From Batillaria attramentaria (taxonomy: Eukaryota > Mollusca > Gastropoda > Batillariidae), in contig JACVVK020000015.1 of assembly GCA_018292915.2 (NCBI GenBank), positions 3,219,001-3,283,000 of the forward strand: 64,000 nucleotides of DNA, in the 5' to 3' direction. Every line of letters begins with the position of its first letter. The first letter of the stretch is position 1. The notes beneath the pieces were generated by a model. It saw nothing but the letters and a program-made list of their open reading frames with translations. It did no database searches and was not told where the DNA came from. This document shows positions 41,733-54,354 of the stretch, piece after piece. Position numbers and translations under genes: made by a program.

Positions 41733-42003
41733 CTGGGCCCGCATGTAAAAGTCGGGGTTAAGGAGTTTAGCCCCCGGATTAGAGTCTAACCTCGAACTAA
41801 ACTAGCTCTAGGGTTAAATTTTCTGTTGTTGTTTGTTTTGAAGCGGGTCCATCCCAGCAAGGTGCCTATAGAAGGATTTTTTGTCTTTCTTTCTTCGCTT
41901 CTTTTTTTAAATTTAATTTTGTTTTGGGGCTTCTTCTGTCCTAGTCTGGGTTAGGCCCGTAGGCGTGGGTTAAATTATCGTCGAGTTTTACATACGGGCC
42001 CTG
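41733..42003. mobile_element. MITE with GGGCCCG-ATGTAAAA inverted ends
   Basis: The left end CTGGGCCCGCATGTAAAAG and the right end, which on the opposite strand reads CAGGGCCCGTATGTAAAACT, are inverted repeats. The interior near 41870-41995 matches 24180-24310, and the same end motif occurs at 20755. No coding capacity. Confidence 0.6.
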
Positions 42004-42434
42004 AAGTCTCAAAACACAACTTCGTTCAAAAAATGAGCATAAATGTAGAAGTCACTATGCGTTCTTCACCCAGTTCCTATAGGCTGCATGTACTCGACTT
42101 TGGATATTGTTTACTGCCTAGTTTCTTGTGATACTGATTTCACGTTTAGCTTGTACCACCAGTACGGTAGTTGTAGCTCTCTCATCCAGGAATACCGGAA
42201 GTGTCAATACACAAGTTTGGGAAAAGAAACATGAGAGTTTATTGAGGAAGGACGTGAAACATGTGCATTAAATGTTCCAAATGTTCCAATGTAAAACCAA
42301 AGAAGAACAACTAAAACCCAAACTATAAATTGATCAATTGATTCAAACATGTAGATGGGTTCTGGGTGACCCTTTTTGGTGTAAGGGTGTCTTATAATAT
42401 GACCCAAAGGTGGGGCTTGTATTTTGTTCATTTT

Positions 42435-43085
42435 CCTTATCAGCTATTTGCCTGAGCTTGTATAATCCTGATTTTTAGCGATTTGCCTCGAATATCTTGT
42501 TTAGTCCTGTTTTTTAATATATTTTTCAAAAGCGATTTGCATAGAATGAACTCGTCCCTTTTGTTTTAGCAATTTGCATAGAAAAACTTCTTTAGTCCAG
42601 ATTTTAAGCGATTTGCCTCAAATATCCTGTTTAGTCTTTATTTTTGTTTTGCGATTTGCATAGAATGAACTTGATAAGTCCTTTTTCTAACGATTTGCCT
42701 AGAATAAACTTGTTGAATCATGCTTTTTAATGATTTGCCTAGAATTAACTCGTGGAGTCCTTTTTTTTGCGATTTGCCTAGAAGAAACTTGTTTAGTCCT
42801 GCTTTTCAGCTATTTGCCTTGAATAAACTTGTTTAGTCCCTCTCCCTTTTTTTATCGATTTGCAAAGAACGATCTTGTGTAGTTCTGCTTTTAGCAATTT
42901 GTCTACAATAAACTTGTTTAGTTCTGCTTTCAGCGGCTTGCCTAGGACAAACGCGTTTAGCTCTGATTTTTGGCGATTTGGTTACAATAAATTTTTTAAG
43001 TCCTGATTTTATTTTAGCAATCTGACTAAAAGAAACTTGTTTATTCCTGAAATTTAGCAACCAGATTCTGCCTTGAATAAACAAA
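42435..43085 (+). repeat. Minisatellite, ~40 bp unit, about 15 copies
   Basis: The unit is GCGATTTGCCTAGAATAAAC, then TTGTTTAGTCCTGCTTTT, with many substitutions. Starts are spaced 37-53 bases (for example 42531, 42570, 42608, 42651, 42691, 42731, 42769). The minus-strand frame through part of it is a by-product. Confidence 0.85.
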
Positions 43086-43299
43086 AGTATGCTTGAAATC
43101 ATGAGTTGAGTATGCTTCTAGCGATTTAAAAAAAGTTTCTTTTAATTGTCATTGCGTTCTTAGTTTTTGACTTTGTTAATAGAAAACTTTACATTTATGA
43201 GAAACTCTTGAGAACACAAATCTCTTATCAATACAAAACTAAAATGTTACTGGCTACATTTTAATGTATAATATGCAGAGAAAGTATCTACCAACTCCG

Positions 43300-43494
43300 C
43301 CTCCCCGTCCCCCCCCCTCCCCCCTCCCGTCAAAAAAATCAAACTCCAACTCCCTACCCTCCCCCCCCCCCCCAAAAAAAAGCAACACGAAACAAAAAAA
43401 TCCATAAAACAACAAACCAACAAAACAAAAACTTAACCAAAACACAAAAAAAACCCCACACCAAAAAGAAACACACAACAAGAAAACCTCCAAG

Positions 43495-43565
<71 letters not shown>

Positions 43566-43721
43566 TAAATACAAAAAGTAGTGTTACTGGCCACATTTTA
43601 ATATATATACAGAGAAAATACAAAAAAACAAAACAACAACAACAAAAAACAAAAACACAGAAAACCACAAAAAACCAAAACAAAACAAAAAAAACAAACA
43701 AAAAAACAACAACATAAAAAA
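43300..43721. repeat. C-run, A/C-rich and (CA)n low complexity
   Basis: C-rich runs, then AAC/AAAC-rich sequence around a (CA)n tract (43498-43562). It abuts the left edge of duplication copy 2. Confidence 0.8.
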
Positions 43722-46585
43722 ACAGGGGGAGGAAGCCGGAATAGCCGGAGAGAACCCCCGACGATCGGTCCGAATGAACGGTGCCACGTACAAGAAGGAA
43801 AAATTCGTTTCCCGAATGGGACTCGAACCCCTGACCTCTCGCATTGGTGACGAAGTCGCTTAATCACTAGACAACCAAACGCCCCAATCATGTATCTGAG
43901 TGTCCAGTCACTGTTTACGTCAGTACCAACTCTGTACCATCGGGTTTCACCACGTTTACCCTCTGTAAAGACCCGCAACAAGCTAATCGAGACAACTAAT
44001 CACTAAGAAGGAAAACCAAACACGTGGGAAAAAAACAACAACAACAACAAACACGTCCACAAGGAAAGTGGACAGTTCTGAACAACTTTCAGCCGTTTCA
44101 GAGAGTATTGCCTGCATGAGTTGCACCCCGTGCATACACAGAACCGCAGCATGCATGGATTTTTCGTGCAACTTTGTGCTCTGCCACGAAAGATGCGTGC
44201 TTGTTGCGGCAAGGGAGACAACTCATGCAAGTAGTCATCCCTGAAACAGGCTGAAAATGTACTGTGCTGGTGAATGCGGCAGAACTGGCCCCATGCTGCA
44301 TTGATCAAGGGGCACTTCTAGCACATCTACGGTCGGGTCGTGAGTTCGGCTGGGGCCAGTTATTTGTGCCGACTTTGATATCACCCGTATGCTCTTGAAA
44401 AAGAACCAGTTAACAAGCAGACTGAGGAGAGTACGGGCACACGAGAAGAGCAGATAAATCAGTGTGTGCCCTTATGGTTGGTATAGCGTCCGAGGTTCTG
44501 TCCCTGCGGATGTATCATAACTACAGAATGTTCAAAACAAAATTCGACATGGAACTGAAACATATCTTACCAGCCTACCAGAACAGTGTCCTAAATCTGT
44601 GTTAATTTTCAGGACTCTTAGCCATAACCTGCCAGTACACAACCAGCGCTTTTAATCCATACCACGTAATGGTATTAATGGTAATCAAATGTAATTATTA
44701 CATAAACGCGCAAATATATCTCTGTACGAGTGGGTGGGTGGGTGGGTGTTTGGGGGTTTAACGTCCTTTTCCACCACATACGGTGATATCAAAGACGGGA
44801 CAACGATGAAAAAGCCAGCACAAATATTTGGCTCCAGCCGGGATTGAACTCACGACCCGAGCATTAGAAGTCCAACGCTCTACCATTCGACCACCCCGGC
44901 TCCCCATACATGTGTTTATATTAAGATCATGAGTGTAAACGCAGGCGTATCAGTTGGTAAGTACAAAGTGTGTATATGTTTTGATTTAGTTTCCTTTTTC
45001 TTTTTCTATGTCTCCAGAGGGTTGGGGGAATAAAATTACTTGACTTGTTGACTTGACTGAGTGTTACCTGCAACAGATAATTCAGATACAATCACAAACA
45101 GAGCAGAACTCGCTTCTCTTTCTATTTTGTGTGAAAAGCAACTTCACTGTGTGTTGTGTACGGTGGTAACCCATAATGATCGATCGTTATTATCCGATGG
45201 CGAGTTTCACTCCTTCGACTTTATGACGGAAACTGAGTCTAACAGCCGGATCACCTCAATCCACCTGGTTAGATCGAGCCAGTCAAAAACTGCACTACGA
45301 CTTCGTTGAAACCGCGCAAGCCTCGCTGCTTCTGGGCCGCCCCTTGTAAAGAGGCGCCTCAGTGGCTTTCTGAAGCCGTGTGCACAATCTGCACGTCACA
45401 ATGGCACATGCAAATAATACAATAGTTCAGTGTTGACACTAGACCACCGTCTTTACTGGCGCCAGCCGGAAGCCGCTGAAATCAAGCTGGTTGACTTTGA
45501 CATGCGTGACGATGCATACTTGTTGTTTCTCATTGTTCCGTCTCTTTCAGTACAGCGAACAATGGCTCGACTTTTTTTTATTTTATTTTTTACCGTTATT
45601 GTTGCTATTACATTTGAACTCGCGTGAGTGGAATGCGCCCTCCAATCCCCCCCCCCCCCCGAAACCCCCGCCAATATTGTGTTCTGTCACCCAAGGCAAC
45701 TAGCCTAGGTCCGCCGGAGACGTGTCCGTGTCAAGCCTGTACCTGCAAGAAAAATGTCATCTATATTATCTTGCAAGGGTCTATCCATTCCAATACAGTA
45801 GAAACATGCTCAGGCATGTTCAGACATGCGCACACACGCGGAGAAGCGTGGTATTGTATAACTGTTAATCAGTTTAACTTAAGATCAGCTAGGGAATTAA
45901 TGTCATCGGGTGGCACTCGGCTTCAGGTGCGAGCCTCATGGGTATTGATGACCATAGTTATGTAAGCTTTTCGCCACTACTGCCGGCGGGCACGTTCGTT
46001 GTTGGAGCTGATAATCGCGTTACCCTATCCATGTTCTCCCTCAGTATCTCTCTCGGCTCTGCGTACGCACAGTATACCCCGTGAGGTTACGTGGTCAAGT
46101 CAAGTCAAGTCAAGTCAAGTCAAGTCATTGTTTATTTGTCCCAGAAATGAGAAAATCGCTTTGAAACACGCGTAACGCATACACATAAAACGTGAAAAAC
46201 ATGCAAGTAATACAATCATAATCACCGTATAAGAATGTATCCAATCACGTTAAGATAGTTATTTGTGGTTTAAGTACGTTAAACTAACCTTGACTTAAGT
46301 AAGAACTACCGCTAATCACATAGCTAAGACCAATATAAACATCACTCCATTCCCATTCCTATCACCCCTACCACCGACGAACACACACGTGGTGGATAGG
46401 ACTATCAGCTATTCAGTTAAAAAAGGGGCTATATTTGGGGAAGGTATCACCCATATATTTCGGAAAAGGACGTCAAACTCCCAAACACCCACCCCTATTC
46501 GCGGAAGGCGTGAAGACTCAGGCCACCAAAAGCTGCGCCACTCTCCACCTGAACTGCTCTCATGGTAAACAGATTTGTTTAAAAG

Positions 46586-46624
<39 letters not shown>

Positions 46625-46803
46625 TTTAAAGATACAAAAGGCACAGTTTCATTGAACTTGAAAAGCGAAAATCGAAAAATGATCTTTTCTCTCTCTGCAT
46701 CTCTTTGTAAAAAAGAAAACCCGACACAAAAACATCCACATATACCAAAATACCTGTGAGTGATTTCTATGTCCCCGCGCTATTTGGACGGACCGCCGTG
46801 CAA
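43722..46803 (+). repeat. Segmental duplication, copy 2
   Basis: Matches 27270-30728 throughout. It holds SINE family 3 (43727-43888, minus), the fold-back repeat (44000-44305), a SINE family 1 fragment (44330-44405), a SINE family 1 copy (44731-44905, minus) and the retroposon tail (46095-46392, minus). It is cut at CCGTGCAA by the LINE at 46804 and resumes at 48795. Confidence 0.85.
44731..44905 (-). mobile_element. SINE family 1, reversed, in copy 2
   Basis: The same insertion event as 28282-28447 in copy 1, but with the full body. The two were inherited through the duplication, not inserted independently. Confidence 0.8.
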
Positions 46804-48585
46804 ATGAAGCCTATGAAGGCACACCCCTCACTGAGTTTGAACCTGTGACTCAGGATGCCATACGCAACATGATCGTTCAGTATCCCGTGAAGTGCTGCTC
46901 TTTAGATCCTCTTCCTGCTCAACTCTTCAAGCTGTGTCTTCCTGATCTCCTACCAGTTATCACCAAGATCATCAATCTTTCCCTCTCCACTGGTGGTGTT
47001 CGGATGATTTCAAGCAGGCCATTGTGATACCTCTCTTGAAGAAGCCTGGCCTTGACAGGGACAGTCTGAAGAACTACAGACCTATTTCCAACTTACCCTT
47101 CCTTTCCAAGCTGTTAGAACGTGTAATACTTCACCAGCTGCTGAAACACAGACCAACAAACTGCTCGAAATGCATCAGTCTGCATATAGGCAAAACCACA
47201 GCACTGAGACAGCCCTCTTGCACGTTGCAAACAACTTACTGACCTGTGCCGACAACAAGGAAGTGTCAGTACTGTGCCTGCTTGATCTGTCCGCCGCGTT
47301 CGACACAATAGACCATACCATTCTCCTTGAACGCCTTCAACATACCTTCGGAATTTCAGGTACCGCCTTGAAATGGTTTCACTCCTACCTTACAGACAGA
47401 ACGCAACGTGTTGTCATCTCCTCACAACATGAGATACGGTGTTCCCCAAGGCTCGGTACTTGGGCCGGTACTTTTCAGTCTATACACTCAACCACTGTCT
47501 GATGTCATCACCCAGCACAAGTGTGATTTCCATAAATATGCGGATGATACTCAGCTTATGAAAGCTTCTCTTCCCCATTCGCTTGACACTCTCTGTAATG
47601 AAATTCATCTGTGCATTGCCTCAGTTAAGAAGTGGATGCTGCAAAACAAACTTAGACTAAATGACAGTAAAACTGAAGCTATGTGTGTGGGCTCAAAACT
47701 GGCTCTCAGCCGTACCTCTGTAAATGCACTGACTGTAGGGAATGCTGATATTCCTTTTCAAAGTTGTGTCAGGAACCTTGGTTCATTTTTTTACTCTTGT
47801 ATGTCCATGCATGAACACATCAGTTCAGTTTGCAGAGCTGCACATTTTCAGTTAAGAAAGATCAGCTCAATTAGATCATTCCTTTCTGTAGAAACTGCTA
47901 CGCAGCTTGTCTGCTCCTTGATCTTGAGTCGCATTGACTACTGCAATTCATTGCTTGCTGGTCTGCCCTCTGAAGAGATCGCACGTCTCCAGTTGATTTT
48001 AAATAACTCTGCCAGAGTCATTTTTAGAAAGTCTCGGAAAGATCATGTCACCCCACTCCTCCGCCAGCTTCACTGGCTTCCTGTCCAGCATCGGATAAAT
48101 TACAAGATCGCCATTTTGGCTTATCGCCGCTTTGACGGCTCTCTCCCACCTTACCTGGCTGCTGTCCTCGACATCTATACTCCATCTAGGTCTTTGAGAT
48201 CCTCTAATGAAAAACTTCTTCGGGTGCCTAGGGTTAATACCAGGTCGTTCGGCCAGAGGGCATTTCAGTATCAAGCCCCTTTCGTCTGGAATTCTCTTCC
48301 ACTCTGCCTCCGCAATGCTCCTACTCTACTCTCCTTTAAATCTCAGTTGAAAACTCACCTGTTCCACGAAGCCTATGATTAACTGTCTGCATCCCAGAGC
48401 GGGAGTTGTAGTGTCCCCGCTGCCCATAGCCAGTGTGGGTGCAATCCGGCATGGCACTGTGTGTGTGTGTGTGTGTGTGTGTCTTTCTCCATAATATTTT
48501 TATGTGTGTATTTGTACAGCGCTCTGAGCCAGCGTCTGCTGGGATACTGCGCTTTATAAAAGCAATTTATTATTATTATTAAGTC
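46804..48585 (+). mobile_element. L2-like LINE, 5'-truncated, nearly complete reverse transcriptase
   Basis: Reverse transcriptase pieces in order: [33 protein letters not shown] (after a frameshift near 47005); [17 protein letters not shown] (after another near 47155); LLDLSAAFDTIDH; GVPQGSVLGPVLFSLY (frame break near 47430); KYADDTQL; then RIDYCNSLLAGLP, LHWLPVQHRINYK and APFVWNSLPLCLR. The last blocks and the 3' end (GCGCTTTATAAAAGCAATTT then (ATT)n) are typical of L2-group LINEs. The endonuclease is missing. It interrupts duplication copy 2 at CCGTGCAA. Confidence 0.88.
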
Positions 48586-48590
48586 GGTGA

Positions 48591-48792
48591 AGGCTATTTT
48601 GGAGGGAACTCGTACAGGTCTATTTTTAGACGGACGTCACCTGAGGTCATGGGATTTCGGAAACGCCCGATAGCGCGTTCAAACCCTAACCAAACCCTAA
48701 CCCTAAGCTTAACCCTAAGCCTAAAACTAACCCTAAACCTAACCCTAATCGTCTAAAAATAGACCTGTACGAGTTCCCTCCATAATAGCCTC
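48591..48792. mobile_element. Hairpin element with telomere-like CCCTAA repeats between its arms
   Basis: The left arm (48591-48634: AGGCTATTTTGGAGGGAACT, then CGTACAGGTCTATTTTTAGA) is complementary to the right arm (about 48750-48792) with few changes. Between them lie about ten degenerate CCCTAA/CCTAAC units (48680-48750). Confidence 0.75.
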
Positions 48793-48794
48793 CC

Positions 48795-49020
48795 CCGTGC
48801 AAGTCGTGTTTGGCGCCGACCCAACAGAGGGAAAAAATATTCCCGCAGTGCCAGTGACTTCCTCCGCCAGCTGGCTCTGCCCGGTCGACCCGGATGCAAA
48901 TTCCCCAATTCAGTGAACAGAAGAGGCGTTTCGTATCGCGTCAGGTGACACTTCGCCACCGTCACTGTCCCAGCCAGGCGACACTGTTAAGCCCCGGCAA
49001 AGCTATATACGTATAGGCTA
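48795..49020 (+). promoter_or_regulatory. Second copy of the gene D promoter region, no NHR exons behind it
   Basis: CCGTGCAAGTCGTGTTTGGC.. to GCAAAGCTATATACGTATAG aligns with 30703-30768 plus 31383-31540. A TATA-like sequence (GCTATATACG, about 49003-49012) is kept. Behind it the 1.3 kb inverted-repeat arm begins, not gene D sequence. Confidence 0.6.
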
Positions 49021-49035
49021 AGAAAAATGCTGAAC

Positions 49036-50365
49036 AACGAGAACAAATTTGATGCTAACTTTTTATTACAGATTTCAGTAGTCAGTATACAGGCCCCTAA
49101 TGCTGTGGTGGTCTCCGTGGATTTTTTCTCCGTCCGAGTCACCGTTAAAAACGACCGTTTATCTTGCCGTTTTCACTATAATTATGAGCCCTATAAATGG
49201 GCTTTTGAGGGTGTGCACAAAGTATGCGTGTTTGCGGGTACAGAAAGGTGCAGAACTCCGCTCTAAATACGGTTACTGTCAGACAAGACATGCATTGTTG
49301 ACATACTGAAATTTTACCCCAATCAGAATGATGCTTCCTGGATAATCGCGGTCATGAGTTTGGCCGTTGATTCAAAGGACCCTGTAAAGCGGCTGTATTT
49401 GATGCTTGTGCACTTATCAGGTCACTGCAGATGACATGTATCGCGGAAAACATTTGCGAACATTGAACAGTTCAGTATGGAAACGCTTCTTTGGTGATGT
49501 GAAGTTCCCTAGTCACCGCATGTGCAGGTACGTATGAAATATGATATCCAAGTAAGCACTTTTCGGGGGATGGATATTTTGGGGGTGTACTTATTAAAGT
49601 ATTTGCTGCGTTGTGAGTAGTGAACGGGTTTTCTCAAAGAGCAGTGCACACACAAGAATATTATCCAGTTGTGTCATATCAAATGTTCATTGAAATCGCT
49701 TTGGTACGTATGTCACAAACAGCCATCGAAAGTGCAATCTGCTTAATAATGACTGAATATGCGAAATGACTTGAGTAGGGACACTTGATTGGTTGCTGTG
49801 ATAAGATGTGTGCGAAAAAGAGCATAATATGCTGCAAATATACGGGCACATGCACGGTGTTTCAGAATTATCTTCCGGAACTTGTATGAGAGATTCATTG
49901 CTTACAGATGGCCGTTAATTGAGGCTATCAGTTCTCTTTAAGGGCTGAAAACGGTGCTTACTAAAGAGCCTGACATAACTGCTACGCTTGATTCAGTTTC
50001 TTTCTATACATTTGTCGTGGTGGAAAAGACAATGACTAGTCGTATGAAGAAAGATCCCAGAATCCAAACAAGCACGTCGCCTTTAGAGCGGTCATTATTT
50101 TTTCCCCATTTTTTTTCATTTCCTTCATTACATGCTGCGGGGGAGGGGGGGGGGGGGCGGTGGTGGTGGTGGTGGTGTGTGTGTGTATGTGTGTGTGTGT
50201 GTGGGGAGGGGGGGGGGTACGTTTATATTTTGCTGCTAGTAGCCACCAGTTTTAACTTGTCATTGTTGTACTTATTGGAAAAGGTAGAGTGATTCCAGAG
50301 CAAGAAAACGTACATCCCATATCAAATTCCATGAACTCTTCAATGCTTGAAGTAGGTGACCTAAA
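49036..50365 (+). repeat. 1.3 kb inverted repeat, arm 1
   Basis: Aligns along its length with the reverse complement of 61137-62342. An open stretch after TTTTTATTACAG (49072-49265: VVVSVDFFSVRVTVKNDR..) is also open in arm 2. No known domain was recognised. A G-rich/GT tract (50140-50215) is specific to this arm. Confidence 0.75.
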
Positions 50366-50544
50366 AATAATAATAATGATAAAATTCATTTAAATGTGAC
50401 GCCTGTCCCTCATTAGAAGCTCCAGGCGCCATTACAATAGGAGGCAAAAACAAACTGACATTCAGGTAAGCACACACGCACACACACACACTGACACAAA
50501 CTCACACACATGTAAAACTCCGCAACTAAAGTAAGACCGTAAGA

Positions 50545-50820
50545 GGTTAGTTAGTTAGTTAGCCACTTAGGGCCTAAAGCCGCGCAAGCAACAACGACCA
50601 TTTCGCGGCTAACACACAAGAGGACAATACACATTTCTGAAGCAACAAAAACAGCAACCACACAGTGCAGCACAACCAGTGAGACAGTTGGATGGTCAGT
50701 CGCTCGGAAAGAAGGTGCGAAAAAGATGGGTCTTGAGACCCACCTTGTGCGTGTGTGTGTCCGAAAATAGTAAGGAAACAGAGAGCGAAAGTGTGAGTTA
50801 CGGCTTTCCATAACCCACTC
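50545..50820 (-). mobile_element. Retroposon 3'-tail fragment with (TTAG)n
   Basis: GTTAGTTAGTTAG then GGGCCTAAAGCCGCGCAAGC..TTTCGCGGCTAA on + is the reversed 3' end also seen at 26690-26745 and 37428-37495. The extent inside is uncertain. Confidence 0.5.
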
Positions 50821-51960
50821 AGTGGTTTATGAGTTCACAAAAACACACTCCAGTTACATCATCGGTCAGCGGCCTTGAAATGGAGATTTCTGACCTTCTG
50901 CTAAAAACGGTGAAGATGGATGAAAAATGAGGTGACGTTGACTGCATTTGGAAAGGCAATGCAAAGAACAGCAAAACAATACACCAAACTCTACCTGGAA
51001 ACGTGTAAACACATATATTATAGCCACCAACATCGCCACAATACGCTGCCGAGGAGCACACGACGAGTCGAGCACACGAGACTGAACCTAGCAGACGTAA
51101 AGCACAACACAATTTTACAAGGCAACACACGAGCAGACGAACTACTGTTTTTCTGTCTACCGTGAAGAAAATAGGAAGATATGGCCTTCACGATGTGTAC
51201 CAACGAATCTTGGCGCTTTCATGACCGACACGCCGCAATACATGATTGTAGAATGTGTTTGAATCTGCCCGCGCGTACACTTTTTGCCCCCTTTCGCTAC
51301 GGAGGCTGACGCTAGCATCCACTTCTACACCGAAACATGAACTTGGCGCAAGAATCTTGCCACGCAGAAAGAAAACTTTGAAATTATTCTTTCATTGTTG
51401 AATTTACTGAGATTGCACTTTGTTGCAACAGTGTCATCTTCACATTTAATGTTGTTCGTCACACTCGTAAAACAAGACAGCACACAGTGGTTTTGAATGG
51501 AACTTTTTTTTTTTTTTTTAATCACCGATATGCATCGTACAAAATTGTGTTGACTGTGTGTTTTTTTGTAATGGACAGTTCATTAAAGGATGTACAATCT
51601 TTTTCCAGTATTTAAAATTATGGTGTCTGTTCATGTATGTGTGCGTTTGTTTTTGTGGGTGCATGTACATGTATTTAAATGACAGCTCATTTTGAAACAG
51701 TACGTGTTGGCAATTTCACAAGTACGAATCAAATTTTTCTAAGTTCAACCTCATATTCAAACAAGGCACAAATGTTTACAGTATTACCATATTTAAACTT
51801 GCTTATTACCATTTTGGCTATGAGTATTAAGTGGTTTATAATTTGCACATCTCTGTTTCTAATCCTCTCCGGCTGATACCCAAATAACACATTCGATTAA
51901 GACAAGACAATGTTCTGCTCAGTTTTTCTATATATGAATTTAAAAAAGATTTCCCACAGG
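50821..51960. other. Intergenic, no gene seen
   Basis: Moderately complex sequence with short open frames on both strands, no recognised domain and no splice-supported exon chain. Confidence 0.4.
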
Positions 51961-51963
51961 GGC

Positions 51964-52985
51964 CTAACTTTCTTGCATTTCCAGAAAAAAATGTTCAATG
52001 AAATCAGTTTCATCACAATACATGCATTTGTTCGACTGTCTTAATCCCATTTTACTTAACAAGATGTTGGTGGGATAAATATTGTGTAAAATCTTCCAGT
52101 GAAGCAATTTCAATCTTTCTTCTTTCGTGCACTGGGCACCGAGCGACCAATGTGTATTGTTCAAAGAGATACCGTATTTATGCTGCCAAAACTGAACAGA
52201 ACAAGGGTTAACTGTTTTCAATTGAGCCATACGTAGGCGTATGTCCCTAGGCGAAAGGGGTTTACAAACAGCAGTGATCCGCGTGTGTTCGACGTTTGTT
52301 TGGGTCACAACATTGACTGCACGAGCTTTGAGTGCGCTGCACAAAGCGTTATATTCAAACAGCCTGGTGGCCTTGTGCCCCACTTTCGTGCAAACCTCAT
52401 CAAAAGAAATGAAACTGTCAGCATCCATTACATCATGAACATAGTAGACGTGCGCATCAATCCAATCTTTGAAAAATAGAGCTCTACCTTTAAATACAGT
52501 ACGAGGATTGTTCCAAATAATTTGATCGTGCAGTGGTATACTAGCTTTACCAACAATATCTTGTTTATGATCCAACCATTGACTCAAAACATGTTTCCAG
52601 AAGTATGACTTTACGTGGCTAAACCCATTGAATAGTTTAGAGTCGGCATCGGAGGCAAAGCATAAGAGGTTAGCTCCTAGCCGTGAGAGACTGTACATGG
52701 GGATTACCTTCCATTTTTTATTTTCCGATTGCTGGAGGTGTAAAGCCCAGCTTAAGTTAAACGATATTTGCATGTCATGAGCATTAATCATGTTTAGACC
52801 ACCATTTTCAATGGAGCTGCACACTACTGACCGCTTAACTTTTTCAAATGCTCGTGTGTTCGTGTATTTTTTCTTCCATAGAAACCGAAACAGTATTGTA
52901 TTGAGTTTATCAAGTATTTCCTTTGGTATGATAAGTGACTGCATTACATAGACAAATTGAGATATCAGGAACGACTTACTACTTC
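51964..52985 (-). mobile_element. Tx1/L1-like LINE fragment, C-terminal half of ORF2
   Basis: An open frame of 326 codons (52944 to 51964) covers the thumb and C-terminal region: FLWKKKYTNTRAFEKVKRSV, GGLNMINAHDMQ, LHWKILHNIYPTNILLSKMG and CMYCDE..FIEHFF. It matches the C-terminal part of the element at 9271-12345 motif by motif, so they are one family. Reverse transcriptase core and 3' UTR are absent. Confidence 0.82.
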
Positions 52986-54175
52986 TTTTCTCGGTGTCGG
53001 TGGAAAATTAATGGTCTATGTAAAAAGGTCTGTCAAAAATGAGCGCTTGGATCAATGGATTGGATTTTCAAAGAGAAAAGAAAATGCTCGTGGTATAAAC
53101 AGCTTATATGATTAGTTCTCGCCGGAGGCTCGGTAGCTACTCAAACAATCGAACCATCTCGGGGTGTCTTTCGCCGTAAACCACGAGAACTAATCATGTA
53201 AGCTCTCTCTCTCTCTCTCTCTCTTTGTTATATCCGCGTGAAAGTTCGCTGTTAGTGGCATTCTGAAACCAGTTATTTAACACGAATAAGAGAAACACTG
53301 GCTATCGTCTCTGATAAAAGGTTCGGTATAACTGCAGGGCATATTGTCTAACTTTAATCTACCCTTATCTTCTATGTTCCATGCCCAGATCTGGCTCTGC
53401 ATGTTTGCCCTTGTGTGCTTTACCACTTGCTTCTTTCAGTGTTGTGGATTTTTATTGTATAGTTCCGCTCCGTATTTAGAAACTTGATCCAGGTGGCGTG
53501 ACTAAGACTTCCTCGGCTGAACCCTCCATCTCTATTACACATTTGCCATACCCCTTTATGTATCCCCCACCCACCCTACTCATGTGCCCGAACAGTGCCC
53601 GACACTGCGATCAACGGTCCCCTTTGTGGTGTGCAAGGTTTCCACTGGCAGCCAGCTAAGCCAACAAACATTCATTATCTCTTTTGTAGTAATTTCCGCC
53701 CCTGTGCGGTGCAGTCACGACAAACACCGGTTAAAAAAAATTAAGGTAAATGTCTTTCAAGACGACCAAGGTGACTTGAAGGACAAGAAATGCAAGAACT
53801 TGTGCATGTGACCACTAATAATCGACTGGTGGAGATTGTGTGTTCAGGGTGAGGCCGGGGTTTGGAGGTGGGGTGGGGGACAAAGGTTGGAGAAGGGGAG
53901 GGGTGTTGGTGGTGGTAACATTTCTCTTTCGGGTTTTTGAATCACTGACATGAGAAATGTACACTCTGGTTTACAGAGTTGAAATTAGTTGGTTAATTGA
54001 ATAAATCAAAACCATAATATTACTGCATTTGTTTCCGTGTCTATGCGTGAAGGTAACGGGCGTGACTAAAACGAATCGGTAATGAAATCCCCCGAGAAAC
54101 ATTTTGCCGGAGCAATCTTTCTGCTTCACATTTTAAGCACGGCTGGCAAAAATAAGTCGTACTCCCTTTTCTGTG
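52986..54175. other. Intergenic, no gene seen
   Basis: Includes a (CT)n patch (53204-53224) flanked by the inverted motifs CTCGTGGTATAAACAGC / GATTAGTTCTCG and CGAGAACTAATCATG (53090-53185). Short frames near 53584-53811 lack domain similarity. Confidence 0.4.
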
Positions 54176-54354
54176 TAGGCTTAGGAATAGAGGCACCTTC
54201 CAAAAAGCGAGTTTTCATCCAACGGCGTAAAACACCAGTCGGCCATGTTAGATTCGAAATCCATCTTCCATGGCCTGAGTTCGCTGTACGAGGTAGGCCT
54301 GACTACAACTGAAAGAGGAGCCATTATATCGTAATATCGGTTTCAAAAAGAGAT

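Noticed and set aside
42833..43102. Repeat protein gene on the minus strand with QIAKSR-like units
   Set aside because: Frame changes among minisatellite units of 37-53 bases; only part is open by chance.
48680..48750. True chromosome end
   Set aside because: The repeats are degenerate, only about 70 bases, and lie inside a hairpin with ordinary genomic sequence on both sides.
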